From contig NC_135563.1 in assembly GCF_964340395.1 (NCBI RefSeq), positions 13,547,151 through 13,611,150 on the forward strand: 64,000 nucleotides of DNA, read 5' to 3'. The DNA is from Glandiceps talaboti (lineage: Eukaryota > Hemichordata > Enteropneusta > Spengelidae). Positions 35,601-49,200 of the stretch are shown here, piece by piece; position 1 is the first letter of the stretch, and each line of letters opens with the position of its first letter. The notes beneath the pieces are model-generated. The model saw only the letters and a list, made by a program, of their open reading frames with translations. It had not been told where the DNA came from and did not search any database. Both the position numbers and the translations under genes were made by a program.

Positions 35601-36386
35601 CTTATAAAATAAAATTGTTTGTTGTCTTATTAAAAATAAACATCACAGTGAAAGTAACAATTTTATGATTTAATAACACAAATTTGAAATACACTAGTAT
35701 TTTAGAATGGTTATATATTTTACTAGTAGTTGCTGAGTACAAACATTTCATAAAAATGTCACACCTGAGCACATACTTTGGAAATTGCAAATGAACATAG
35801 CAAACTAGTCATCCCATGGCTTATAATATTTCCATCAAAGTGGTTATGTTATCTATTAGTAGTCAAAGCAGAGCACTGATGAGTTTGTCTCTGAGCTGTA
35901 CTCAAAATTCTGGTTACTTGTTTAACAGGACATTGAAGTTTAATAAACTGAAATTCATTGATGATGAGTATTGCATGAATGGATATTTCATTTACAATTA
36001 TCCCTATCTCTTTTCTCTTCAATACCAGATGTTAACCAAAAGCTGAATATTGACACATGTACTAATCAATGCACAATCAAATATAAAGCTACATTGGTAA
36101 AACTACAACGGGGTATTTTTTCAAATGTGTCTATAAATCATTTGTTACCTTTATTTTCCCCACCAACAAACCAATCGAGGTGACGTGAGTAATGTATTCA
36201 GAAGAGATGTTCAAGTAATTACAGTCATTTTCTGTCGACAGCACCCTCTAGCGGCGATGTTGTTACACGAGTTTTTTTGGTTTTTTTTGTATCTTCCTAA
36301 CTTTTATCATGGTCCTGAACAATGTTTGTGTGACTTCTAGTACATATCATGATTGTGATAACTATCATGTCAAGCTATAGTTTATA

Positions 36387-36390
<4 letters not shown>

Positions 36391-36468
<78 letters not shown>
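36391..36468. repeat. (GA)n microsatellite
   Basis: Pure GA dinucleotide run of 78 bp in intergenic DNA. Confidence 0.97.
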
Positions 36469-36470
<2 letters not shown>

Positions 36471-37775
36471 AACACATCACATTCTCTTGAAACGTGGAAG
36501 TCGTTTTGTTGGTGGTATTTATATAAATGATGAAGATTATGTTACTAAGTTCTAATGATGATGATGTCATCGGAGTCGCTTATCACGAAGCATCAGAGGG
36601 TATGTGTCTGCCTGTCTGCCCGCCTGCGTGTCTGTCTACCTGTTTGTGTAAGGTATAACTATTACTTTTTCAGTAAAGTTAAAGTTATATTAAAACGGTC
36701 AAGATTAATATTAAAATCAAATTTGACGGAATTCTTTGTTTTGATTGTTTGTACTTTAATTTACAAGACCACGAAAAGTGCGGTTGACCAGTTCGGAGGG
36801 CATTAGCTTTCTTTTGTCCTAGATCATATTGAGGGCGCACTATAAAAATATTTTCCGGCCTTGACTGCTGAGTGACAGTGTGAAGATATATACGTCACAA
36901 CTCTGGACATATTGACGTTTTCTTATTATTTTCAGTAACTGACATATGACGATATATCGTATAATCATTATATGAAACGAAAATATAAGAAAGATTCGCA
37001 CGAATCCTTACTTATGGCGTTTGATTCACCATAAATATATCTCACATTTCGAGCGGAAAATAAATCTGTATATGAGATATGTGCACACGCAGTCGAATAT
37101 TATAAACTAGCAGTAATATTTAAATTGACGATGAAATAATTCTCAAATATCAAGACTTCGTCCTTGAATATAAAATACACTCATTATTGGAGTTGTTTTT
37201 TTGTGTGTTATTAGTATTTTCGCTCAGTTAGTATGCCACTCCAACTACGTAAGTGGCATTTAATACGCTGTCCCTTCTCGCATACGTCATTCGCCATTCG
37301 TTTCGCGGTTGGAAACACCTCTATAACGTCATCTCAAAATTTATTCCTACAGCAAATTACAGACAATTTCAACGAATGAAAAAACATGCACGTAGATTTT
37401 CACTTGCACGTTTTTGATGATATCACATGTCCGATGTTTTCGTCAAAACAAACCGTGTCGCATGTCCTGAAGCCTTATGGTCACAAGGTCGCCATATTTT
37501 GGTGAATTTATAAATCTTCGTTCTTTTAGGGCAAGGTAAGATTCACGGTCTTAAAATTAAATGGAGACATTGAGCTGTACATTTTCTGATCATCAAAATG
37601 ATTCATTAAGTTTAAGTAAATGATTTGAAAAGTAACCCACAATCGAGTCTTTAAATAATATTTGAAGACTCGATTGTATGTTATCTCTTCTGGTAAATGA
37701 TATAAGATACACAGAATTAGGACATTTTGTTTATTATTATGTTTTTTATTTATTTTACAATAGAAATGACTCAAA

Positions 37776-37916
37776 ATGGTGAATCAACTTATAGTCTTCA
37801 AGCAAAACGCCCACGAAAAGAATGTGGAGATTGTAACTAAGAAAGCAGAACAGATTGTGGACATCATTGAAATCGTCACAATGTCCGTTCCCAAAATGCC
37901 CCAAACTCGATTTTGA
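37776..37916 (+). other. 46-codon open frame of unknown status
   Basis: ATG…TGA encoding a polar, helix-prone peptide (AHEKNVEIVTKKAEQIVDII in the middle). Not recognised. Could be chance; no promoter, splice or homology evidence. Confidence 0.12.
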
Positions 37917-37996
37917 AAACGTTTAATGTGCATCTGTTATGTAGGATGTCACGATTCCTAAACTTCTTTGAAGACATTTCAGCTAATCCTTTATTT

Positions 37997-38027
<31 letters not shown>

Positions 38028-39265
38028 CACGTGTATGTATGTGTGTTTGTCGCACGAGTACAAGCAACAATGCCCGAATTCGTGGTAAACGCGGTCACGG
38101 TTTACCAAGGGTTTAGCCCTGCATCATAGAATCACTCAATTGCAGCGCGCGTCCTCCGATGTCCACACGCACACACAATGTGTACCCTCACTTTTAGCAC
38201 AAAAGACCTGTCAGATATAATTAAAATTTACGTGGGCTTATCAGCAAAAGCAAAATACAATAAAACACCGGAATGTACTAGCAGATAAATCTCCAGTTGC
38301 TACCAGTTGATTGCAATTGCCCTGTACATGGCAAGCTGACATTTTACCCCTGGGCTTTATTGTCACGGTACTGCCACAGAGCAATACGTTAATAACGATA
38401 GCAGCTTACTGCAGACATAAAAGCACTAGGTGCGCTAAAATACTGGTGGTACAAATCAGCAAACAAACACCACCAGCATGTATCCACGTTTTTTTTAGTA
38501 CCGTCTCTAGAGCTAAGATACAGATGGCAGACACGCAGACAAACAATAGCCTGAGGTCAAAATTAAATTTAAATTGTTAAAAATTTACATCTTCAAACAA
38601 ATTTACAAGGTTGAACATTTTCTATACATAACTTTGCACGAAAGACTCTTCACTGTATTAAACGTAAGTCATGTTCCAGATTAAATAATCTGGGTGCACT
38701 CGTATAGACATGTCTCCTTTTGAAAACGAAAAACAAAGTGGTTTAAATTTCGAGATAGGATTGATCAAAGGTAACAAAACTGAAGCTTACGTAAAAACCG
38801 AAACTCGAGAACGAAATTAGAAGTTTTAATACTGTGTACACAATATATCCTCTCACCTCTGGCCATTGATCGAATTGACCCAAGTTCTTACAGGTTATGA
38901 GTATGTGATTAGTTTTGTGTAAACCAAACAACAATGTGTTTGTCATTGTCAATACCTGTAATCACAACAGAAACTTTGAAGTCTATCAAAAAGGTAAAAA
39001 AAAGAAAAGAAAGAAGTTTAGTTTCCCCCACGTTGGTCGTTATCTGGGACATCAGTCCTACAAAGGACATACAGACTTTCAAATACGACCACGCACTCCT
39101 CTTTATACAGTTGAGGTCATCGCTCACAAAAATCGAGGAAATGTCAGAAATACGGAGAACGAAAAAAGAGAGAAAGAACGACCGGGCAACGCTAGCTTAT
39201 AAGTTGAATAACTGGATAAATATCCTACGAGGCGTAAAGTATCAAAGATTATATTTTGGCAAATT

Positions 39266-39460
39266 ATGACATTTACATATGGGGTTAATAAGGACACACA
39301 AGTACTTTGGTATCGGTACCAGACATGTTCGATTCCCACTCATTTTTACATGGGTGTATTCTTCCCACTGTTGGCCTTGGTTAGTTTGACATATATCATA
39401 AAGTACTGGAGGCAGACAGCGCTTTCAGTGCATTTCTACAGATTCCTTGGCTCCCTGTGA
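39266..39460 (+). other. 64-codon open frame with one hydrophobic segment
   Basis: Encodes HFYMGVFFPLLALVSLTYII, a plausible transmembrane helix, then a basic stretch ending FYRFLGSL. The pattern faintly recalls PAP2-type phosphatase exons, but no catalytic motif is visible and flanking exons were not found. Probably chance or a relic. Confidence 0.15.
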
Positions 39461-40129
39461 ACTATAGCACTATCTAAATATCTCCGTTCTTCGCTCCTAC
39501 AAAAAACAACTATAAAGTATAACATATCACTTGGTCAAACTCAGCCAGTGCCCACAGTACAGGTGAGTCACCGTTTCACAATAATCATAACACATTGATG
39601 GTCTAACAACCGTTTAGAATAAGAAATTTATCGATAATACATCATACATTTTGCCTTTAATTTTATGCGCAAGTTGAGTTATTCATTAGTGTACCTCACC
39701 TCAGTATGTCCGTAAAGGGGTAACATAAATAGTTTGCTCACAATATGTTTAGCCCTTTTTTATTCTACAAGGATTTTAATTTATGAGCACCAAGTACTTA
39801 AATTTAGAAAACTTCCACCCGGAGTAATTGCATTGTGTTTTTGCCCTCACATTTCGGGCAAAAGTCATTTTTAATTATTGATAATTAAATTTTGAAAACA
39901 CAGTTCCCTCTATTGTTAGATCTGCTAATTTACGGTTATCAATTATGTACTGACCTATGTCATGTGATATAATTAGGTTACTGCTGACTACAATTACAAA
40001 ATGTACCACACAGACTTAGTCGTTTGATCACGAAGTTGTAATTGAAGAGATAATTTATTCATGATATTTCCCTAATTTCTGTTCTGCTTTTTTTACTAAA
40101 AACACAAGCCTTTGTATCAAAACATGAAC

Positions 40130-40870
40130 ATATACTATTGACTTAGTACACATGACTTAGCTGTCATTTCTATGTACAAAACCATGTACATAATGACTTA
40201 GCACACATAACTTAGCTGTCGTTTCTATGTACAAAACCATGTACATAATGACTTGGTACACATGACTTAGCTCTCGTTGCTATGTACAAAATCATGGTAC
40301 ACAATGACTTAGAACACATGATTAAACTGTCCCTTCTATGTATAAAATGACACACCGACTTAGTACACGACTTAGTTGTCATTTATATGTACAAAATCAT
40401 GGCACATAATGACTTTGAACACATGACTTAGCTGTCATTTATATGTACAAAATCATGGCACATAATGACTTAGAACACATGACTTAGCTGTCATTTATAT
40501 GTACAAAATCATGGCACATAATGACTAAGAACACATGACTTAGTTGTCATTTCAATGTAAGACATCATGGTACATAATGACTTAGAACACACGACTTAGT
40601 TGTCATCTCTATGTACAAAATCATAGCACATAATGACTTAGAACACATGACTTAGTTAACTCTTTTTAATGCAAGATATCATGGTACATAATGACTTACA
40701 TGTAAGACATGACTTAGATGTTCCTCTATGTATCACATCACATAATTATTGGTTCAGCACACATAGACTTCATTGTGTGACTTAGTACAAATGACTAAGC
40801 TGCCACTCCTATGTACAAAACTGTGCTCATGTTGACTGAATACACACAACTTTGACTTTGCTGTCACTGC
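40130..40870. repeat. Degenerate satellite, period about 56–60 bp, 12–13 copies
   Basis: Unit roughly CATGACTTAGCTGTCATTTA, TATGTACAAAATCATGGCAC, ATAATGACTTAGAACA. Central units (40380–40540) are nearly identical; the ends are diverged. Intergenic, downstream of BIN3. Confidence 0.85.
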
Positions 40871-41172
40871 CATGTACAATCGTGTAAATATTGATTAAGA
40901 ACACATAATTATGACTTGAGTGTGAATTATAACACACAGTACACATTATCTACTCAGACATACTTTGGAAGCCTAATGTACCAGTAGTCACTTAGTGTAT
41001 AGTTGGGAGTATGTATCACCTTTGTTGGCTTATTGCTCTGTCTGTAATTACTGTCACATACACACACATATAGTCATAGATGGATAGATGATGGATAGAT
41101 TGTTGGATGGAATGATGGATGAACAGATACTAAACAGATCTACAAAGACAGCAACATAACACATTTACCCAG

Positions 41173-41254
<82 letters not shown>
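41173..41254. repeat. (CA)n microsatellite
   Basis: Pure CA run of about 82 bp in intergenic DNA. Confidence 0.97.
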
Positions 41255-41261
<7 letters not shown>

Positions 41262-41499
41262 GATGCCATGTTGCATTCAGTATACAAGCTGCACTGAAGG
41301 ATTGTACAGTAGTTCATAAATCTCATACTACTTAGTTTATTTGTGGGGGCAACATACACTGACACCATCAGTGGGTGTAACAAACTGAAAGTACATACAG
41401 TAAAGTGACACACTCACCAAATACTGTAAATATGTTTATCCTTCTTAGTTGGCAAGCCTGACTACTGCTTCTCAAGAAAAAACACTTCAAAGTACAAAA

Positions 41500-43109
41500 G
41501 TTCACACGGTAACACTCTTCATTCTTTACTTTACAAAATAATGACTAACAACACCGTCCACACATTTGGTTCAAATTCACATCTTTTATTGCACATCACT
41601 GTACTTTTTTACAATGGTTTTAAATGACACTAACCCTGACAACACATCTGTATCACAGTCTCCATTTGTATAAATATACTCCAATAAATGACATTCTATA
41701 CATATCATTACACAAATTATACATTACATAACAATCCATTACATTACATAATATTGTTACATTACATTACATTATCCTACATTACAAAGTATTTCTACAT
41801 CACAGTATGCTTACATTACATCACAATGTCAATGACCTATCATTTCACCCAATTATGTGTCATTATTGCTTTCATCACAGGAACTCAATTTATCTAAAAA
41901 AAAGTATAATATGACTGCAGCTTGATTCTTACATGTAATTTTTCTCACTCAATATCAAAAACATTTAGTATCTGTTTATATATATTTTTCAATGGGATCC
42001 TTTGATACAATTTTATCAAATTTCAAGGAGCTTAAGCTGAGACGAAACGTTTTGGAAGCATGATTTTTACTGCAGATAAAAGGATAGCTGTTGTATTTTA
42101 ATTAGGCCAAATATAAAAAAATAGTGTGTTTCTGCTAACTAACTCTAGTTTAAGCCGCCGACTATTGACATTTTTTACATGCGAAATGGTAAAATTCTGA
42201 CTATTTCAAGTAAACATACATCATTTGCCATTCCGCATATTAAAAGTAAACTTGTCTGCTTGTGCTTTTTATCTGCCTTCCATCTTTGTAATCCTAAAAA
42301 AAAATAACTGGGCAGTTAAAATCTGACTTCCATAAAAACATTAAAATGTTGATACAGTCATGGATACATCTATTACATATATAGCATAATGTTGTAATAC
42401 TATTTCAACTCATTCAAACTAAGCATACAGTTCCCACATACCCAGTACCTATTATTAACCACTATTATACTCTGTCTATATCCTATGTTTATGAGACCTA
42501 GCTAGACCACAGTTTAACCGCTGCCATTATGTGGTTGACTGAAGACAGACAAAGCCCAAATTGTAACGTCACATATCACTGACTCACCATATTCTTGTTC
42601 TTACTGACTTATTGCATGGAACCATTTGACCATAACCCATGTGTATATGCAATGAGAAATCTACAGGTACAATGTACTAAAACATTATGTTTTCCTTTCA
42701 ACAGTAATGATTTCACTGGAGTTACTCTATGTTCACTGAAAGTGTTTTTACTATGAGATGTAAAACAAGGGCTTACCTTAAACCTGCTCCTTTTTGATGA
42801 TATTATATTTCTTAAATTCAATTTTTGTCAATACTTATACATAAATTAAATGTTAAAATACACTATTTGTTTCATTTGATTGTGTTTAGGAGAATTTTTG
42901 CTTCCAAAGAAATTGCACAAAAGTAAACCTCAGCAAACATAGAATATTCCATTATGTTTGTCACTGTCACCTTTGACCTACAACAGTGGGTCATAGGTCA
43001 AATTCTTATCACCTAGGTTACTGTATTGTTTCTGTTGCTATGGATGACCATGCTCCTCCTCAGGTCATGTTTGGTTTCTGATAGTATGGCTTGCATCCTG
43101 TTTTGTTTT
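41500..43109 (-). other. BIN3: Possible BIN3 3' UTR and flank
   Basis: No coding signal seen. A candidate poly(A) signal for the minus strand (AATAAA) is read at about 41584–41589. The region includes a CATTA-type short tandem repeat near 41730–41800 and inverted TGACCT/AGGTCA half-sites at 42970–43005. UTR extent is unproven. Confidence 0.25.
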
Positions 43110-43265
43110 CTAGTCATCAACAACGATGGACAAAGCTCTAATTTCATTCAGTTTCATGTGTAACTGGTCTTCGTAGGCATCATTTGTCATGGTCAAAGCT
43201 TGACCATCTGATAACTGTCCTGACATCTCATCAAATAGTTTGTAAGAATCTGTATAGTACTCAAT
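43110..43265 (-). CDS. BIN3: BIN3 terminal coding exon
   Basis: Acceptor TGTTATTACAG; 51 codons and TAG. Encodes YYTDSYKLFDEMSGQLSDGQ and ends LNEIRALSIVVDD, close to the vertebrate C-terminus. Confidence 0.92.
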   Translation of the reverse strand: MEYYTDSYKLFDEMSGQLSDGQALTMTNDAYEDQLHMKLNEIRALSIVVDD

Positions 43266-46200
43266 CTGTAATAACAAATAGAAAGAATAAAACTACCCTT
43301 CCCTCTCTCAATACAAGTATATACAACGAAAAACTGTCTGTAACTGCATTTCACTTTGGCCGAAAAAAAACCCAACTGTTTGGTTCCGGTTACCCGACCC
43401 CACCTAGTTTTACACTGTCGATCCTAAAATCTTTTTTACGTATTTAAGAAAAATATGAGAGAAATAGTGGATGCAGAAACTGACATCAACTTAAAAGGAC
43501 AATATAAAACTATTCTTCCAATCTGTAATGGCTGTATATCTGATAGGAAGAAATCAATAACAGACCACATCATGGAAAACAATGGAAATCATAACTACCT
43601 GAACTAGACACTCACACATAAAAAAATGTACAAAAAAAATCTACGTAATCGAAACCACAGAGTTTTTTAGGCCTTATCATGTATATTAAGATTCATATGA
43701 ACTTCCATACTTGTTCTTTCAAGTTTGGTATGAAGGGATTCTTGTCAAAGCAAACAAACAAACACAGTCTAATAATGATACACATTTTAAAAACACTTCT
43801 ACAATGAATATTGTGATCAAAGCATTGTGCACTTATTAACTATAACAAAGACCTATAATGGCACAATGGCCATTATAACTTCAACTCTTCAACTCCCTGG
43901 GAAGCATACAAAAAACACTGAAGATTTCAATCCTTCACACCAACACCTGTCCTACCAGGTCCCAATTTATACAGCTGGGTTGACTGATTTGAATGTGCTA
44001 TTAGTTATGCCAGTGTATTCAAAACTAAAATCCCAGATACAAGGCACTCTGGATTCAAAAGATAGTTCATATTCATTTATTGAGAGATAATCTTTTCCGT
44101 GCGTTAAACTAGGTTATAATAGAATATAAAGTCAAACCACTATTTTAAACAAGTGAAAATATAATGACAAAAGTTAGAGAAAATTTGTATTTTTAAAGTT
44201 TACATTTAGTGCTACAGATTTACTAAAATTAGTCATTTTTACAAAGATTCAGGACAATGGAATCAATCGTGTGTTATTAGTTTGAACCCTAAAATTGTAT
44301 GATCTGTGTTACGACAATGACCCCTTATTGTTCTATCACTACTTTTTTTTCCCCACTGACAAATACGATATCCTTCAACTCTTGGCCACCTCCATGTTTC
44401 AGTGCAATACTTGAATGCTTGTATCCAAGGTCTATGAGGGTAAAGGGGTATACTTTTCAACTACACAGCTATTCAGGAAATGACTTCCATGTACTACTGT
44501 ATGAATGTAGGTGTTCAACAACAGCCTCCCACCCACAAATGACATTAATCAATGATTACCTTGCTGGGTTCAAGTATTCTATTCCCCTCATCTGACTAAT
44601 GTCTTGGTATTTGAGACTCCCCCATCCCCCTCCATAACTCCCCCTCCCACCCACCATGTACTGAAGTCTGTATACAACAGCGTATCATGATTTGACTGAA
44701 AATCAAAGTCAAAATCTGACTCAAATTCGATGTTTTTTTTTCACACAAGGACATCAATAATTTTATTAGTTTACTTGCTTTCGAAATCCTTTGAATAATG
44801 TCTACATTCTTTTTTTTTGGGGGGGGGGGGGTGTGGTGGTGGTGGTGGTAGTTAGCAGACCAAATCTTTCAAAGGTAGCTTCCTTTTATATCGAACTGAG
44901 AATATATTTTCAAATTTCTCATTGTCCATGTAAATGGCAATGATGGCTTTATAAGTTAGTTTTAGTTAGTTTTAATTTTAAATTGCTTGTAAAGCTACCC
45001 TTTACAATCCTACGGAAGTAACAGTATTACTGGTATTTCTGTTCTTCAATTTTCCACACATAAGTAACTTTAAGTTAGAAAAATTAAATAAAGACTTCTA
45101 AGTCGTACATGTTGTCTTTCCTATTGAATAATATTTGCACTATAATGTCATGACATTCAAAGTTTCTTATTACTTTCTCTAATTTAAAAAATTATTCATG
45201 GAAAAAATGACCAAAATAGCACAAAACCCTACTATCTGAAACTTTTGAGGGAGGGGTTTTTAGGAGAGAAGGTGAGGCTCTCTAGATAGTTGTTTTATTT
45301 CAATAGAACACAAAATATAACACATATCACCATATGCCAAACACTGAAATTTTCTAATAAAAATATGTTTGATGTATCGTATTTATAGTAAACATCAATA
45401 TTTGTGATGGTTGTTGACATCACTACTGCAAAAGATATATATGTGTCATTCATGACCCCTGACACATCAAATCAAGACCACTTATCTTGCTGAAAATTTT
45501 CCAAAAATGATCACATTTATACTTTCTTTAGTTGTAATAACTCTAGGCACACTGTCATCAACACTTTGTTACAAGTCATTCTATGTTCATCTGATTCCTG
45601 TATTCTATTTTGTCATGAATAAAATCATGACTTCTGACAACACTGTTTCCATTAAACACTGTCAGGTAGAGAATCTGGAGAGACTGCATGTTAAGTTTTC
45701 TTCTGATTTTCTGAACCTTTGGATCTTAGATCTTAGACATAGGAAGAAACGAATATTATCAGTTGGGGGGGGGGGGGGGGGTGCTTCTTTTCACTCAAAA
45801 TCCCAGAAGAATTTACATACACTTTTTAAAGTCTAAAAATCATAACTTCCTTAAAAATTTCAAATTTTTAAAATCTTGATGTCTCAAATTTAAAGTACTA
45901 TACAGTACTTAGAACTACTCTCAAAACTATACATGCACAAAAGCCAAATAAACAAAATCAAGAGTTTTAGTTATTCACAGTACTGTTTTACCTATTTGTT
46001 CAATGCTATTACAGACCCTTACAATTTGTCAAGGGTCAAGGGTCAAGGGTCAAAGGCCTACAAGTGCAGTTTTCCTTTATCGTATTAGATTACATCCTTA
46101 CCTGAGATTTGATAAGAGCTTCAAAACAGGGTTGGAAATATTCAATTCGATCTTCAAAAAATTTGGGTAATTCTTCCGAGAGCGGCTGGTGTAAACTCTC

Positions 46201-49200
46201 ATATTCTTCTTTAGCTGTATTTAAAGATTTCTTGCTCTGAGGACAGGAAAAAAGAAAGATTTATATTAAGTTTAAAAGAATTTTAAATCTATTCTTCATA
46301 AGGCCTAATAAAAAAGATTGTGTCGTTCCGATTACGCTCAAATTTAGAATATGTGGGGTAAGAAGATTTTTTTTTTATTTTTATTTTTCTGCGAGTATCT
46401 AGTTCAGGTTTTCCATTGTTTTTCAAATGGTCTCTGTGTTGTTTATTTCTTCCTAGCAGATGTACAGCCATTACAGATTGGAAGAACAGTTTCATTTTGT
46501 CTTTTTAAGTTGATGTCAGTTTCTGCATTCACTAATTCTTGTGAGACTTCACAATTTTTGAGATTTTATTTTTTTTTCTCAAATACGTATAAAAAGTTTA
46601 GGATCGGCGTGAAAAACTAGGTGGGGTCGGATAACTGGAACCAAACACTTTTTTTTTTAGGCCTAAGCATAAACAATGTGTGGTATTTTTTATTCCTTTA
46701 TTTATATCCCTTTTGGATCAGGTTTCCTACATGTATACTAGGAGCAGCATTGGCAATAAAATTAAATACATATATACATACATATATACATGACTAAATA
46801 TGTCTAGTAATTCAGGTATGTAAATGAACCAAAGATATAAACAGGGTGTGATGATGTGAGATGTCGGATCATGTTGAGCACACATGGGTAAACCATGAGT
46901 CTGTAATCTATGTATAATTATGTGTAAATACTGTTATATTCTTAGGTGTGTGTTGTCACATGTATAGTTAGTGCCACCCTAGCAGCTAGACAATAAAGAG
47001 GTAGTGAACATACTCAGTGTATTTGGCGTGCTCTTTCCCTCTGGAGACCCACCTGAATCAGCATATAAGCTACCCTGAGATTCTCTCAGTTCACACAGGG
47101 AAAGAAACAACAATACTCTAAATGGATCTAATTAAATAAACTCTTCTCTAAAAACAAACTCCTTTCTGTTTTCAAGTGTATCAATAAGGTATTGTTTGAT
47201 AAGTTTATCTATTTGTTTGCTAAGTGACTCTCGCTGTAGTGTTTTGTGTTGATAAAACATGGCAGTTCTTTCCTGATGTTTAAATTCTTGGTATGAGTTT
47301 GATTCTTCTGTTTGTTTCATTGAGATTTGTCATCCTGAATGGCTTCCACATGTACAAAGAAAGTGTATGGAATACATATGGTATGGAATGTGAAAGATGG
47401 TCAGATATATAAATACAAATAATTTACTGAGAAAGTATTAACTTTAAAGAACTTATGTCTACAAAATAGTTGTCATGAATACTTTACTGTTTGAAGACTT
47501 TGAGGACAGAATAGTCACACCCCACTCCACCCATCCACCCCAATAATCCATTCCCATTCTTGTCCTTCAGTTCCCAAACTTCAGAAAGTCTAAAAATTTA
47601 TCTTGAGGACCACTCTCTGTTCTACATACAGTTTAGATCAAAGGCCCAGTTCAAATTAGGATTAAAATCGTGGTGTGAAAAACAGTTGTTTGGCAGAGTT
47701 GTAGTAAAAGTTGGTCCAGAACGAAAGAATAAACCTATGTAATGCCTATTAAGTTAACACTAATGAGATAACCTGGGATTGACACATGGGCCTTTAAATG
47801 GAAAGCATAGCTGGTAGATATCATACACTCTTTACAAGTATTTCATCAGAAAAATTGGAAGTAATGATGATTTATAGGTCTACTTCAAATATGGGTATTA
47901 ACCAGTTATTGTCAACATCTTAGCCCAATAATAACGACAATCACACAATGTTGCACACGCTCAATAAACAAGAGATTTTCTCAGATGGAAACAATATATG
48001 CATGATTTGATTCATATACCTCTTAGACTTTGTGTTTGAGTTTTGTAATGTGATGAAAAATGCATTAGATAAAGGAAATGAGATCAAAACCTTGTTTGTT
48101 TAAGACACAACCCCCTCACCCTAAATGAACATTCACAAGTGCTACATTGACACATTTACAACGGAAATCTCAAACCCTGAAACAAAATGTCGCCTGGTTC
48201 GACAAAAATCTCACTGACATTGCAACAGTTTTTGTCTGGCCAGACAAAATATCTCTTTGATGTTGTAAAATGTTCTTGTCTGGCTCGACAAAAATCTAAT
48301 TAATATTTCCACATGTTATCGTCTGGCACAACAAGAACTGAATTACAATTGATACATTTTAGTCAATTGACTGTCTCAAAAATATCAAAGAATGCACCAG
48401 ACATTAGGTTTACCAGGCAGGGACATATGAATTTGGCGTTGATCTCCTAAGATAATGGTAGCTCACGCAAAGAAAGTGTAACAGTATGGGTAAAGATGTT
48501 TGTCACGCCAGACAATTGACGAAATGCTGTTGGTAAGATTTTTGTCTAGCCAGCCGATAGAATGTAGCTTTTTTAATGAGATTTTGTTGAGCCAGACGAT
48601 GTTTTGTTTCAGGGTTTATGATTTCCGTTGTATATATGATGTAAACTATGATGAAAACAGTAGTGGTCACACACCAGTACCACTATGATCGATGCAATGT
48701 AAAAACATGATGGTAAACACATTAAAATACTAATGTACATCCAACACCCTATTTTACATTAGAAGTAATTTTTTATAAATTATCAAAATCTCACGAGTAA
48801 ATACAGAAGCTGTTATCATTGAAGTCATGAAAGTTTTCGAAATTTGGTTAGAAGTGTGAAAATGAAGTTCAGCAATTGCAATGATGCCAGACCCCCCCCC
48901 CCCCTTCCCCTCCTAAATGAACTAAGTTCTTACTGAGCTTCTATGACATTGTGTGATCTTCTCTTGGAGTATGTGTTTATCCCTGTACAACTGAAAAGTG
49001 AGACTTACTGATTCAAGGTAAGCCTACATTGCCCAAAGGAACTGTATCAATTCTATGCATCAATTTATAACTCCCACACACTATTGATTTTTTCTTAGTT
49101 TGTGTACTTTGCCCACTGTAGTTAAATATTTGCAACCAAATCTGACTGAAATTTTATTCTCAGGCCTTTTGAAAATTCAGCTCTCATACACATCATACGA

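Larger units (their letters stand above)
36469..40129. other. Intergenic DNA without a recognised gene
   Basis: Between convergent FHIP2 and BIN3. More CpG than elsewhere near 37240–37330 and 38030–38160. It holds an ATC triplet run at 37999–38027, a 37-nt palindrome at 37640–37676, and two small open frames discussed separately (37776–37916 and 39266–39460). No splice-consistent gene was assembled. Confidence 0.5.
43266..46101 (-). other. BIN3: BIN3 last intron
   Basis: Contains the reversed R1 copy (43345–43676), a SINE-like fragment (43845–44005), poly-G tracts and the GGGTCAA hexamer run at 46028–46056. No further exon recognised. Confidence 0.6.

Noticed and set aside
37769-37840. Short frame with KRPRKECGDC resembling the start of a CXXC zinc finger
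   Set aside because: A stop follows immediately and no further Cys pattern or splice donor supports it.
38909-39202. Overlapping open frames of 72, 95 and 111 residues on both strands
   Set aside because: No family signature and no phase-consistent neighbouring exons; all three frames are equally open, as expected by chance.
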